Shown piece after piece: positions 7,388-15,783 of a stretch of DNA of 64,000 bases; the first letter of the stretch is position 1, and each line of letters opens with the position of its first letter. This DNA comes from Microbacteriaceae bacterium X2B (GTDB taxonomy: Bacteria; Actinomycetota; Actinomycetes; Actinomycetales; Microbacteriaceae): contig SCPB01000002.1 of the NCBI GenBank assembly GCA_005502445.1, positions 1 through 64,000 on the forward strand. The letters are read 5' to 3'. The notes under the pieces were generated by a model. The model was not told the DNA's origin, ran no database searches, and was given only the letters and a program-made list of their open reading frames with translations. The position numbers and the translations under genes were made by a program.

Positions 7388-8257
7388 ATGGCGATCGGTT
7401 ACGCGGGCGCCCTGCTCGGCGGCATCCTCAGCCTGCTGAGCCCCTGCTCGGTGCTGCTCCTGCCCGCCTTCTTCGCCTACGCCTTCACGAGCCCTGCGCG
7501 ACTGCTGGGTCGCACGGCTCTCTTCTACGCCGGCCTGGTCGTCACCCTCGTGCCGATGGGGCTCCTCGCCGGCCTCGTGGGGTCGTTCGTCACCGAGAAC
7601 CGCGTCGTCATCGTGAGCATCGCCGCCGCCCTCGTCATCGGCATCGGCGTCATCCAGATCGCCGGCATCCCGCTGCCGGGCTTCACGCGTGGTTCCGGCA
7701 CGGAGGGCACCTCATCGGTCTCGGTCTTCGTGCTCGGCACCGTCTACGCCGTCGCCGGGGTCTGCACCGGCCCGATCCTCGGCTCGGTGCTGACGGTCGC
7801 CGCACTCGGCGGGTCGCCGCTCTACGGGGGCTTGCTGCTGGCGGTCTACGCCCTCGGCATGACCGTTCCGCTGCTGGTTCTCGCCCTGCTCTGGAAGCGA
7901 CTGCGAATGGCCGAACGCGGTTGGCTGCGGCCGCGGGAGGTGCGCATCGGCGGCTGGCGCAACACCTGGTGGATGATCGCCTCCGGCGCGCTCTCGATCG
8001 GAATCGGGGTGCTGCTCATCGTCACCGAGGGCACGGCGGAACTGCCGAGCCTGCTCACGATCGACCAGCAGTACGCGGCCGAGACCTGGGTGATGGACGC
8101 CAGCACGGGCATCCCGAATCTCGTGTTCGGAGCGATCGCGCTCGTGCTGCTGCTCGGCGTCGTCGTGCTGTACCGGCGCCGGTCGCGCGCGACGAGCCGG
8201 GACGAGCCGGACCGCCCGCTGCAGGCGGAGGGCGGCGAGGGAGCGGCGGTGTCGTGA
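7388..8257 (+). CDS. ccdA: CcdA/DsbD-type transmembrane thiol-disulfide transporter
   Basis: 289 residues with about six membrane helices. The conserved cysteines lie in LLSPCSVLLLPAF (helix 1) and GVCTGPILGS (helix 4), the pair that passes electrons from cytosolic thioredoxin across the membrane in CcdA/DsbD. A charged cytosolic tail follows the last helix. The likely extracytoplasmic partner is the DsbA-like protein encoded 3 bp upstream. Cytochrome c maturation genes are absent nearby, so a general thiol-reducing role is as likely as haem attachment. Confidence 0.88.
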   Translation: MAIGYAGALLGGILSLLSPCSVLLLPAFFAYAFTSPARLLGRTALFYAGLVVTLVPMGLLAGLVGSFVTENRVVIVSIAAALVIGIGVIQIAGIPLPGFTRGSGTEGTSSVSVFVLGTVYAVAGVCTGPILGSVLTVAALGGSPLYGGLLLAVYALGMTVPLLVLALLWKRLRMAERGWLRPREVRIGGWRNTWWMIASGALSIGIGVLLIVTEGTAELPSLLTIDQQYAAETWVMDASTGIPNLVFGAIALVLLLGVVVLYRRRSRATSRDEPDRPLQAEGGEGAAVS

Positions 8258-8546
8258 GGCTCGTGCTTCACGTGTTCGACGACGTCGACAGGCTGACGAC
8301 CCCCGCGCGGATCGCGGCGAACGCGCGGGCCGAGATCGGCCCGCGCGCCGAGATCGAGCTCGTGGCGCAGGGAGCAGTCGTGGCTGCGCTCACCTCCCGC
8401 GCGCCCGACTCGGGCGGACTGGTGGCCGGGCTCGAGGCGAGCGACATCGCGGTCGTCGTGTGCCGGAACAGCCTGGCATCGGCGGGGCTGTCTGCCGACG
8501 ATCTGCTCGAGGGCGTCGGGCAGGCCCACGCCAGAGGCTGTCTCCA

Positions 8547-8616
8547 GCAATTCATACGGAAAGGTGCACGTCACACGGCTCTTCCCGTGCGAGGTCCGCG
8601 TTCCCGTGTGAATTGC
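8547..8616. repeat. 70-bp imperfect palindrome (hairpin element)
   Basis: Two 32-nt arms (8547-8578 and 8585-8616) beginning GCAATTCA and ending TGAATTGC, 25 of 32 positions complementary, with a 6-nt loop. The outer sequence resembles that of another palindrome at 34509-34568. No T-run follows, so it is not a standard terminator. Confidence 0.7.
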
Positions 8617-8753
8617 GTGCGGACGACGTTCCGCGGGGCAGGTGGCGGCCCCGCCCATCCGAGGGTCCGACTCCCGACACCATCGATGACCTGCTCGTCA
8701 TCGATCCCGGCAAGCACTATCGGGCCGAGGAAGGAAGAACTTCGCGGCGCCAC

Positions 8754-8759
8754 TAGCAT
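8754..8759 (+). promoter_or_regulatory. -10 element TAGCAT of a leaderless promoter for the LysE-type gene
   Basis: TAGCAT ends 6 nt before GTG 8766, with no ribosome-binding site between. Confidence 0.5.
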
Positions 8760-8765
8760 CGGACG

Positions 8766-9398
8766 GTGATCCCCGGCCCCGAGCTGCTCGCCTTCGTGCT
8801 GACCTCGATCGTCGTCATCGTCGTGCCGGGCCCGGGAGTGCTCTTCGTCATCGGGCGGGCGCTCGCCCTCGGCACCCGGGCCGCGGTGCTGAGCGTGCTC
8901 GGCAGCGCCGTCGGGGTATCGCTGCAGATCGTCGCGCTCGCGCTCGGCGTCGGCGTCGTCATCACCCAGTCGGAGCTGCTGTTCACGCTGTTGAAGGTGG
9001 CCGGGGCGCTCGTGCTCGCCTGGCTCGGTGTGCAGTCGATCCGGCACCGCGCCGACCTGGACGAGGGGGAGGTCGACCCCGTGGCGCCGCGAACGGCGAC
9101 GCTCGTGCGCGAGAGCGTCGCCGTCGGCATCACGAACCCCAAGACGATCGTCTTCTTCATCGCGGCGCTTCCGCAGGCCGTCGTACCGGAGGCCGGGCAG
9201 CCGGTCGTGCAGATGCTCGTGCTCGGCGCGATCTTCCTGGTCATGGGCGTCGTGAGCGATTCGCTCTACGGCATCGCCGCCGGTCAGGCACGCGCCTGGT
9301 TCGCCTCGAACGGGCGTCGCATCGCGGCGCTCCGCGTCGCGGGCGGCGTCGCGCTCATCGTGCTCGGCATCGTCATGGCGCTCGCCGCGCCCGCGTAG
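8766..9398 (+). CDS. LysE/RhtB-family amino acid exporter
   Basis: 210-residue inner membrane protein with five or six helices. The family signature is visible at the N-terminus (PGPGVLFVIGRALALGTRAAVLSVLGSAVG) and in helix 4 (GITNPKTIVFFIAALPQ). LysE/RhtB proteins export amino acids or related metabolites by proton antiport; the substrate cannot be deduced. GTG was chosen because it lies 6 nt after TAGCAT. Confidence 0.88.
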   Translation: MIPGPELLAFVLTSIVVIVVPGPGVLFVIGRALALGTRAAVLSVLGSAVGVSLQIVALALGVGVVITQSELLFTLLKVAGALVLAWLGVQSIRHRADLDEGEVDPVAPRTATLVRESVAVGITNPKTIVFFIAALPQAVVPEAGQPVVQMLVLGAIFLVMGVVSDSLYGIAAGQARAWFASNGRRIAALRVAGGVALIVLGIVMALAAPA

Positions 9399-9444
9399 AG
9401 CGGCGCCCGCGCATCCCGGTCGAAAAGGGCCGGGACACAGGAAG

Positions 9445-9463
9445 TGAGGTTAGGCTACCCTGA
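9445..9463 (+). promoter_or_regulatory. predicted DtxR/IdeR iron box
   Basis: TGAGGTTAGGCTACCCTGA matches the DtxR/IdeR consensus TWAGGTWAGSCTWACCTWA at 16 of 19 positions, including the conserved GGTTAGGCT core. It is 46 bp before the ATG of the adenylation-acyltransferase fusion, a position suited to iron-dependent repression. Confidence 0.65.
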
Positions 9464-9508
9464 GTAAAGCGGCTCGAGCGAGTCGCGTCCGCCTCCCGAC
9501 TCAGGATC

Positions 9509-12235
9509 ATGACCTTCCTCTCCTCGCTGATCACCAGGCACCCCCGGGCTGACGAGCACCCGTTGCTCGCGGGGCGCGACGACGACACCGCGCTCGTGAC
9601 CGCGCGCGAGACGCTCAGCTATGCCGAGCTCAGGGCGCGCGTCGCCGAGCGGCGGGCACAGCTGGGCCACGACAGGCGGCTCGTACTGCTCGCGTGCCGA
9701 CGCGACATCGAGACCATCGTGAGCCTGCTCGCGGCCCTCGACGGGGGGCACCCGGTGATCCTCGTCGCGGAGGCTGCGGGGGGCGGCCGGGAGCCGAGCG
9801 CGCAGCGCGAGGCCATCCTCGACCGCTACCGGCCCGATGCGATGATCGAGCAGCGCGACGGCGCGACGACCATCGGCATCCGCGACGGCGGCGACCACGC
9901 CCTGCACCCGGACCTCGCCCTGCTGCTGAGCACCTCCGGCTCGACCGGATCGCCCAAGCTCGTCCGGCTCTCGCGTGACAATCTGCTGAGCAACGCGCGC
10001 AGCATCGCCGAATACCTCGACCTCACGCCGCGCGACCGCGGCGCGACGACGCTGCCGCTCAGCTACAGCTATGGGCTCTCGATCCTCACGAGCCACCTCG
10101 CCATCGGCGCGAGCGTGCTCGTCACCGACCGCTCGGTCGTCGACGACGAGTTCTGGCGCGAAGCGGCCGAGGCGGGCATCACCTCCCTCGCCGGCGTTCC
10201 GCACACCTTCGACCTCATCGAGGCCGCAGCGGCAGAGCCCTTCGCGCTGCCGAGCCTGCGCTGCATCACCCAGGCGGGTGGCCGGCTTGCGCCCGATCGG
10301 GTGCGGCGCTGGGCCCACGCGGCCGCCGTGCACGGCGTCGACTTCATCGTCATGTACGGCGCGACAGAGGCGACCGCGCGCATGGCATACCTGCCGCCCG
10401 GCCTCGCCGAGCGGAGGCCCCAGGCGATCGGCCGCGCCATCCCCGGCGGAGCGCTGCGCATCGACGCTCCCGACGTCGAGGGCGTCGGCGAGCTCGTCTA
10501 CACGGGCCCCAACGTGATGATGGGGTACGCCGAGTCCGCTGCCGATCTCGCGCGCGGCGCCGAATCGAGCGAGCTGCGCACGGGCGACCTCGCCCGCCGG
10601 GGCCCCGACGGACTGTTCGAGATCGTCGGCCGCGCGAGCCGCTTCGTGAAGCTCTACGGCCTGCGAGTCGACCTCGACCGCATCGAACGGCTGCTCGGCG
10701 AGGCTGGCTTCGAGGCGTACGCGGTCGAGCGCGAGCAGGGCATCCTGATCGGGGCTCTGCGAGAGGATGCGCCCGAGCGCGCCCCCGCTCTGCTGTCGCG
10801 CGCGACCGGCCTGCCGGCCCGCAGTTTCGGGGTCGTCGTGATCGAGTCGCTCGCGGTGACCTCGAGCGGCAAGCCGGACCGGTCGGCGCTGCGCCTGATC
10901 GCCGAGAGCGCCGCGCTGGCCGATGCCCCGCGCATCTCGGCCGACGCCGACGCCGTCGCCGTCGCCGACGCACTCGACGGCGCGACCGACGACGTGGCCG
11001 AAGCCGTGCGCGCGCTGCTCGCCACCGTGCTCGATCGGCCGGATGCGGGGGTCGACGACGGCTTCGCCTCGCTCGAGGGCGACTCGCTCTCGTACGTCGA
11101 GGTCGCCCTGCGGCTCGAACGGCTCATCGGTCCGCTGCCGCGCGACTGGCCGTCGTGCAGCGCGCGAGAACTCGCTGCGCTCGTGCCGACCGCTGCGCCG
11201 ACGCGGCCGTCGACCGGAACGCCCGCACGGGCCGAGGTGGCTGCGACGGCACCGTCATCGAGGGCGGATGACGCGCCGACGCGCCCGTCGCTGCGGCGGT
11301 CGCTGGGCGCCCTGCTCGCTCTCGCGCGCGTCGAGACCCCCGTCGTGCTGCGCGCGGTCGCGATCGTGCTCGTCGTCGGCACGCACGCCAACCTGCTCGG
11401 CGTGCAGGGCGGCGCGCACCTGCTGCTCGGGGTGCTCGGCTACAACCTCGCGCGGTTCCAGCTCGCGGCCGTGCGGCCGGCCCTCCGTGTGCGCAGCCTC
11501 CTGCGCGCTGCGGCGATGATCGCGGTGCCCGCAGTGCTGTGGATCGGCGGCGTGGCCCTCGCGACGGGAGCCTACGACCTGCCGACGGTCCTGCTGCTCA
11601 ACAGTGCGGTCTCCGACTCGGGCGCGTGGTCGACGCAATGGCGGTTCTGGTTCATCGAGGCAGCCGTCGGCGGGATCCTCGCGCTCGCGCTTCTCGCGGC
11701 CGTGCCCGCCCTGCACCGCGCCGAACGCCGCCGCCCCTTCACCGCAGCGCTCGTCGTCACCGCCGCGCTCATCTCCGTGCGTCTCGTCGCGCTCGGCGGC
11801 GTCACGGCGGGCCCCGTCGAGCGGTATCAGCTCGCGGGCGTCGCCTGGCTGCTCGCGCTCGGCTGGCTCGCCGCGCGCGCGACGAGCGGCGCCCAGCGCG
11901 CGGTCGTGTCGGTCGTCGCCGTCGTGGCGACGGTGGGCTTCTTCGGCGACCCGCTGCGCGAGGCGGTCGTGATCGTCGGTCTGCTCGTGCTGCTGTGGGT
12001 GCGAACGGTGCCCGTGCCGCGTCTCATCGTGCCGATCGTCGGGGTCGTGGCGTCGGCATCCCTCTTCGTCTACCTCGTGCACTGGGAGCTCTACCCGCTG
12101 CTCGAGGACGACGCGCCCCTCGCCGCGACCCTCCTGTCGTTCGCGGCGGGCGTCGCGGCGTGGTCGGTGTGGGGACTCGCGATGCGCTCGTCGCGACTCG
12201 CGCGCGGCCGGCGCCGCGCGGCCGATGCCGGTTAG
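9509..12235 (+). CDS. adenylation - carrier protein - acyltransferase-3 fusion protein
   Basis: 908 residues in three parts. (1) Residues 1-470: AMP-dependent ligase with TSGSTGSPK (142-150), YGATEATAR (283-291), RTGDLAR (357-363) and the catalytic lysine in SSGKPDRSA (Lys455). (2) About 485-560: carrier domain with GDSLS, phosphopantetheine site Ser526. (3) About 600-900: multi-helix membrane acyltransferase-3 domain with the Arg615-X10-His626 motif. It could activate a carboxylic acid, load it on its own carrier and pass the acyl group to a membrane or exported acceptor. The upstream iron box suggests expression in low iron, as for siderophore or envelope remodelling genes. Substrate and product are unknown. 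It is a single-gene unit, convergent with the next gene by 4 bp. Confidence 0.85.
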   Translation: MTFLSSLITRHPRADEHPLLAGRDDDTALVTARETLSYAELRARVAERRAQLGHDRRLVLLACRRDIETIVSLLAALDGGHPVILVAEAAGGGREPSAQREAILDRYRPDAMIEQRDGATTIGIRDGGDHALHPDLALLLSTSGSTGSPKLVRLSRDNLLSNARSIAEYLDLTPRDRGATTLPLSYSYGLSILTSHLAIGASVLVTDRSVVDDEFWREAAEAGITSLAGVPHTFDLIEAAAAEPFALPSLRCITQAGGRLAPDRVRRWAHAAAVHGVDFIVMYGATEATARMAYLPPGLAERRPQAIGRAIPGGALRIDAPDVEGVGELVYTGPNVMMGYAESAADLARGAESSELRTGDLARRGPDGLFEIVGRASRFVKLYGLRVDLDRIERLLGEAGFEAYAVEREQGILIGALREDAPERAPALLSRATGLPARSFGVVVIESLAVTSSGKPDRSALRLIAESAALADAPRISADADAVAVADALDGATDDVAEAVRALLATVLDRPDAGVDDGFASLEGDSLSYVEVALRLERLIGPLPRDWPSCSARELAALVPTAAPTRPSTGTPARAEVAATAPSSRADDAPTRPSLRRSLGALLALARVETPVVLRAVAIVLVVGTHANLLGVQGGAHLLLGVLGYNLARFQLAAVRPALRVRSLLRAAAMIAVPAVLWIGGVALATGAYDLPTVLLLNSAVSDSGAWSTQWRFWFIEAAVGGILALALLAAVPALHRAERRRPFTAALVVTAALISVRLVALGGVTAGPVERYQLAGVAWLLALGWLAARATSGAQRAVVSVVAVVATVGFFGDPLREAVVIVGLLVLLWVRTVPVPRLIVPIVGVVASASLFVYLVHWELYPLLEDDAPLAATLLSFAAGVAAWSVWGLAMRSSRLARGRRRAADAG

Positions 12236-12438
12236 CTGTCGATGAGCTGGAACGCGGGGTCGCCGGGCGACTTCTGGTCTTCGATGATCGTGCCGACGGC
12301 GATCGCGACGCTGATGCCCCAGCTGGCCCACATGAGAGCGAGACGCCAGTCCCGCGGACCTTTGCGGGTGGCGTTGATGACGCTCACGGCCGAGACGGCG
12401 GCGCTGATGATCGCGCCGTTGAACAGGTACTTGCGCAC
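12232..12438 (-). CDS. small membrane protein, function unknown
   Basis: 68 residues from GTG 12438, preceded by a strong ribosome-binding site (GAGGAGG). It has two hydrophobic segments (YLFNGAIISAAVSAVSVI and ALMWASWGISVAIAVGTII) joined by a basic loop. No family is recognised. Its stop overlaps that of the convergent fusion gene by 4 bp. Confidence 0.7.
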   Translation of the reverse strand: MRKYLFNGAIISAAVSAVSVINATRKGPRDWRLALMWASWGISVAIAVGTIIEDQKSPGDPAFQLIDS

Positions 12439-12593
12439 GGGCTGCCTCCTCGAGTCGGTTCCCCACGCTAGCGGGTGCGGGTGAACGGATGCGGCCCGCG
12501 TCCAGGCCCCGCACAGTTTCTCCCCGTCCGCGGCCGCGCCCCCGGCGGCGAGCCGGCTGGTCGACGGCGACGCCCCGCGCCGCGCACGCGGAC

Positions 12594-12629
12594 GAGAGCG
12601 GGCCGCGGGGTTCCCCGCGACCCGCTCTC
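12594..12629 (-). terminator. long hairpin terminator of the permease gene
   Basis: 17-bp stem (GAGAGCGGGCCGCGGGG against its complement, one mismatch) with a 2-nt loop, starting 22 bp after the permease stop. No U-run follows, as is common in GC-rich actinobacteria. Confidence 0.65.
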
Positions 12630-12650
12630 GTCGTTCTCGACGCTCGAGCG

Positions 12651-14183
12651 CTACTTCTGCTCGAACACCTCTTTGTCCATGGCGTCGTAGCCCTCGGCCT
12701 GCGGGTCGCGGTGCAGTCCGCCGCTCAGGGCGTACTCCTCCTCGGGCGAGAGCACGAGCCGGTGCCGGCCCCAGACGGCGAAGCCGACGAGGATCAGGAT
12801 GTACACGATCGCGATCGCGAAGATCGCGGTCGTGAACGCGGGGTTCAGCAGGGTGCCGAGGAACACCAGCGCGGCGATTCCCGCGGCGATGTATGCGCCG
12901 GCCAGCCCCCAGGGGCTGACGTACGGCCGCTTGGCGTTCGGGAACTTCTTGCGCAGGATGATGAACGACACCATCTGCAGGAAGTACGCGAGCACGGCGC
13001 CCCAGACCGCGATGTTCAGCACGACCGCTCCGGCGACGCCGCCCGTGCCACCGGCCGCGTCGACGACGACGAGCGCGATGAAACCGATGACGGCACCGAC
13101 GACGAGAGCGACCCACGGGGTCTGCGCCTTGCCGGTGAGCGAGAAGTACCGCGGGTAGTAGCCGGCGCGCGACAGCGAGTACATGTTGCGCCCGTAGGCG
13201 AACATGATGCCCTGCAGCGAGGCGAGAAGGCCGATGAGCGCGAACAGCGCGAGCACGGCGGCGAGCTCGTCGCCGACCATCGCCCGGAACCCGTCGAGCA
13301 GCGGCTCGCCCGCCACGCCCGTCGCCTCGGCGCCGATGATGCCCGTGTTGAGGAACAGCACGAGCAGGCCGGTGACGATGAGCGTGCCGCGCGCGATGAA
13401 ACCGGCCCGGGGGATGTCGCGCTCGGGATTGTGCGCCTCCTCCGCCGCGAGCGGCAGCTCTTCGATACCCAGGAAGAACCACATCGCGAAGGGCAGCGCG
13501 AAGAGGATCGGCAGCACGCCGAAGGGCAGGAAGGTGCTCTGCCCCGCCTCGGGGGCGATGTCCCACAGCTTGTCCCACTGGAAGGCGCCCGTCGCGATCG
13601 CCATGACCGAGAAGAGCAGGATGATCGCGATCGCGATGATCGAGACGACGATCGCGAACCGGAACGAGATGTGCGCGCCGGCGGCGTTGAGGGCGATGAA
13701 CGCGACGTAGAGGACGATCCACCAGACCCACGCGAGGCCCTGCTCGTTGAGCGAGAACCCGGTGAGCGTCGCCATGATCGGGTCGGCGTACGCGGCCGAG
13801 AAGTAGACGATCACCGCCGTCGTCGCGACGTACTCGATGGTCTCGGCGACGCCCGTGACGAGGCCGCCCCACGGGCCCATCGCCGATCGTGCGAACGAGT
13901 AGGCGCCGCCCGTGTGGGGCATCGCCGACGACATCTCGCCGATCGAGAAGATGAGGCCGTAGTACATCGCGACGAGGATCACGAAGGCGATGAGCATGCC
14001 GCCGAATCCCGCGAAGTCGATGCCGAAGTTCCAGCCCGAGAAGTCGCCCGAGATCACCGCGGCGACGGCGAGGCCCCAGAGGCCCCACACTCCCGCCGAA
14101 CGGCGCAGTCCGCGCTTCTCGAAGTAGCCCTGGTCGACGCGGGTGTACGTGACACCGCCGGCCGCCTTGGTCGTTTCCGCCAT
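12651..14183 (-). CDS. eutP: APC-family amino acid/ethanolamine permease
   Basis: 510 residues with about 12 membrane helices. Sequence character (QGYFEKRGLRRSAGVWGLWGLAVAAVISGDFSGWN, IGEMSSAMPHTGGAYSFAR, EELPLAAEEAHNPERDIPRG-like loop) is that of the ethanolamine permease branch of the APC superfamily. ATG 14183 has an AGGAGG ribosome-binding site. It is divergent from a glutamine-synthetase-like gene and the rest of a catabolic cluster, so it probably brings in that pathway's amine substrate. Ethanolamine is the best guess; a polyamine is the alternative. The symbol is by similarity only. Confidence 0.8.
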   Translation of the reverse strand: MAETTKAAGGVTYTRVDQGYFEKRGLRRSAGVWGLWGLAVAAVISGDFSGWNFGIDFAGFGGMLIAFVILVAMYYGLIFSIGEMSSAMPHTGGAYSFARSAMGPWGGLVTGVAETIEYVATTAVIVYFSAAYADPIMATLTGFSLNEQGLAWVWWIVLYVAFIALNAAGAHISFRFAIVVSIIAIAIILLFSVMAIATGAFQWDKLWDIAPEAGQSTFLPFGVLPILFALPFAMWFFLGIEELPLAAEEAHNPERDIPRAGFIARGTLIVTGLLVLFLNTGIIGAEATGVAGEPLLDGFRAMVGDELAAVLALFALIGLLASLQGIMFAYGRNMYSLSRAGYYPRYFSLTGKAQTPWVALVVGAVIGFIALVVVDAAGGTGGVAGAVVLNIAVWGAVLAYFLQMVSFIILRKKFPNAKRPYVSPWGLAGAYIAAGIAALVFLGTLLNPAFTTAIFAIAIVYILILVGFAVWGRHRLVLSPEEEYALSGGLHRDPQAEGYDAMDKEVFEQK

Positions 14184-14403
14184 GCATTCCTCCTGGGGGG
14201 ATGGACATCAGTCCTGGGTGGACAGGGGTGGTGCTGTCGCGCGCATCGATGGCAGGGCGCTTCGGTGCGCTGTTGGAGTGAGCATGCCGCTAAAGGTGGC
14301 TTGTGTCCACCATTGACGGAAAGAATTAGTGAAGGGGCGGCCTCCCGTGCCGCGTCGCTGTGGTACTAATGGTCGAAACATCGCCAGCCAAGGGAGACTC
14401 GAG

Positions 14404-15783
14404 ATGACCGCAGCACCCTCCGGGATCCGGTCGGGCAACCTCACCGCCGACGAGCTCGAGTCGAGCATCCTGGCCGGCGAGATCGACACCGTCATCGTCG
14501 CCTTCACCGACATGCAGGGCCGGCTGATCGGCAAGCGCGTCTCGGCGCGACTGTTCAGCGAGGAGGTCGGACAGCACGGCGCCGAGTGCTGCAACTACCT
14601 GCTCGCGGTCGACGTCGAGAACAACACCGTGGGCGGCTACGCGATCTCGAGCTGGGAGCGCGGCTACGGCGACATGGTCATGCAGCCCGACCTCGACACG
14701 CTGCGGCTGATCCCATGGCTGCCCGGCACGGCCCTGGTGCTCGCCGACCTGCTCTTCCTCGACGGATCGCCCGTCGCGCCGAGCCCGCGGGCGATCCTGC
14801 GCACGCAGGTCGACCGGCTGGCCGAACGCGGACTCGTGCCCTACGTCGGCACCGAGCTCGAGTTCATCGTGTTCGACGACGGGTACCGAGACGCCTGGCG
14901 CAAGGGCTACCGCGACCTCACCCCGGCGAGCGACTACAACATCGACTACGCGCTCATGGCCTCGACGCGCATGGAGCCGCTGCTCCGCGACATCCGCCTC
15001 GGCATGGACGGCGCCGGGATGTACTGCGAGGGGGTCAAGGGCGAGTGCAATCACGGCCAGCAGGAGATCGCATTCCGCTACGCGCATGCGATCGCGACGT
15101 GCGACAACCACTCGATCTACAAGAACGGCGCGAAGGAGATCGCCGACGCGCACGGCAAGGCGCTCACCTTCATGGCGAAGTTCAACGAGCGCGAGGGCAA
15201 CAGCTGCCACATCCACCTGAGCGTGCGCGGCGCCGACGGCTCGCCCGTCATGGCCGGCGACGGCGACCACGGCTTCTCGCCGCTCATGGAGCACTGGCTC
15301 GCGGGCCAGATCGCGGCGATGCGCGAGCTGACGCTCTTCTTCGCGCCCTCGATCAACTCGTACAAGCGCTACGTCGAGGGCAGCTTCGCCCCGACCGCGA
15401 TCGCGTGGGGCTTCGACAACCGCACCTGCGCCCTGCGGGTCGTCGGTCACGGCCAGAGCCTGCGCGTCGAGAACCGCGTGCCGGGCGGTGACGTCAACCA
15501 GTACCTCGCGACCGCCGCGATCATCGCCGCCGGGCTGCACGGCATCGAGAACGAGTTGACCCTCGAGGAGGCCTTCGCGGGAAACGCGTACGCCTCGGAC
15601 AAGCCGAGGGTTCCCGCGAGCCTGCGCGAGGCCGCCGCGCTCTTCGCCGAATCCGAGATCGCCCGCGCGGCCTTCGGGCAGGATGTCGTGGACCACTACC
15701 TCAACATGGCGCGCGTCGAGCAGCAGGCCTTCGACGCCGCCATCACCGATTGGGAGCGCTACCGTGGCTTCGAACGATTCTGA
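14404..15783 (+). CDS. glutamine-synthetase-family gamma-glutamyl-amine ligase (GlnA4/PuuA-like)
   Basis: 459 residues from ATG 14404 (GGGAG ribosome-binding site); the upstream ATG at 14329 is not supported. The N-terminal FTDMQGRLIGKR, metal-binding GTELEF and HIHLS, and the C-terminal RVENRVPGG belong to type I glutamine synthetases. The divergent C-terminus (DHYLNMARVEQQAF) and neighbours place it among ligases that join glutamate to an amine instead of ammonia. With an ethanolamine-type permease and an SDR next to it, gamma-glutamylethanolamide formation, as by Streptomyces GlnA4, is the most coherent role; a polyamine role (PuuA, GlnA3) remains possible. First gene of a five-gene operon. 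Confidence 0.85.
   Translation: MTAAPSGIRSGNLTADELESSILAGEIDTVIVAFTDMQGRLIGKRVSARLFSEEVGQHGAECCNYLLAVDVENNTVGGYAISSWERGYGDMVMQPDLDTLRLIPWLPGTALVLADLLFLDGSPVAPSPRAILRTQVDRLAERGLVPYVGTELEFIVFDDGYRDAWRKGYRDLTPASDYNIDYALMASTRMEPLLRDIRLGMDGAGMYCEGVKGECNHGQQEIAFRYAHAIATCDNHSIYKNGAKEIADAHGKALTFMAKFNEREGNSCHIHLSVRGADGSPVMAGDGDHGFSPLMEHWLAGQIAAMRELTLFFAPSINSYKRYVEGSFAPTAIAWGFDNRTCALRVVGHGQSLRVENRVPGGDVNQYLATAAIIAAGLHGIENELTLEEAFAGNAYASDKPRVPASLREAAALFAESEIARAAFGQDVVDHYLNMARVEQQAFDAAITDWERYRGFERF

Larger units (their letters stand above)
8254..8769 (+). pseudogene. DsrE/F-like protein gene with replaced 3' end
   Basis: Starts at GTG 8254, overlapping the ccdA stop (GTGA). The first 90 or so residues match DsrE/F-like small sulfur-relay proteins (RLVLHVF..., AEIELVAQG, VVVCRNSLASAGLSADDLLEGVG). 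The family then normally ends with a conserved segment resembling VVPAGVxELVRRQxEGxAYV. Here from about 8522 the sequence is unrelated, and 25 bp later a 70-bp hairpin begins. The frame stays open to 8769, overlapping the next gene, which suggests the normal 3' end was lost. Product may be unstable or inactive. Confidence 0.55.

Noticed and set aside
14184-14403. GntR operator in the permease/ligase intergenic region
   Set aside because: TGGT/ACCA-like half sites occur (near 14295-14310 and 14361-14374) but no convincing palindrome was found, so no site was annotated.
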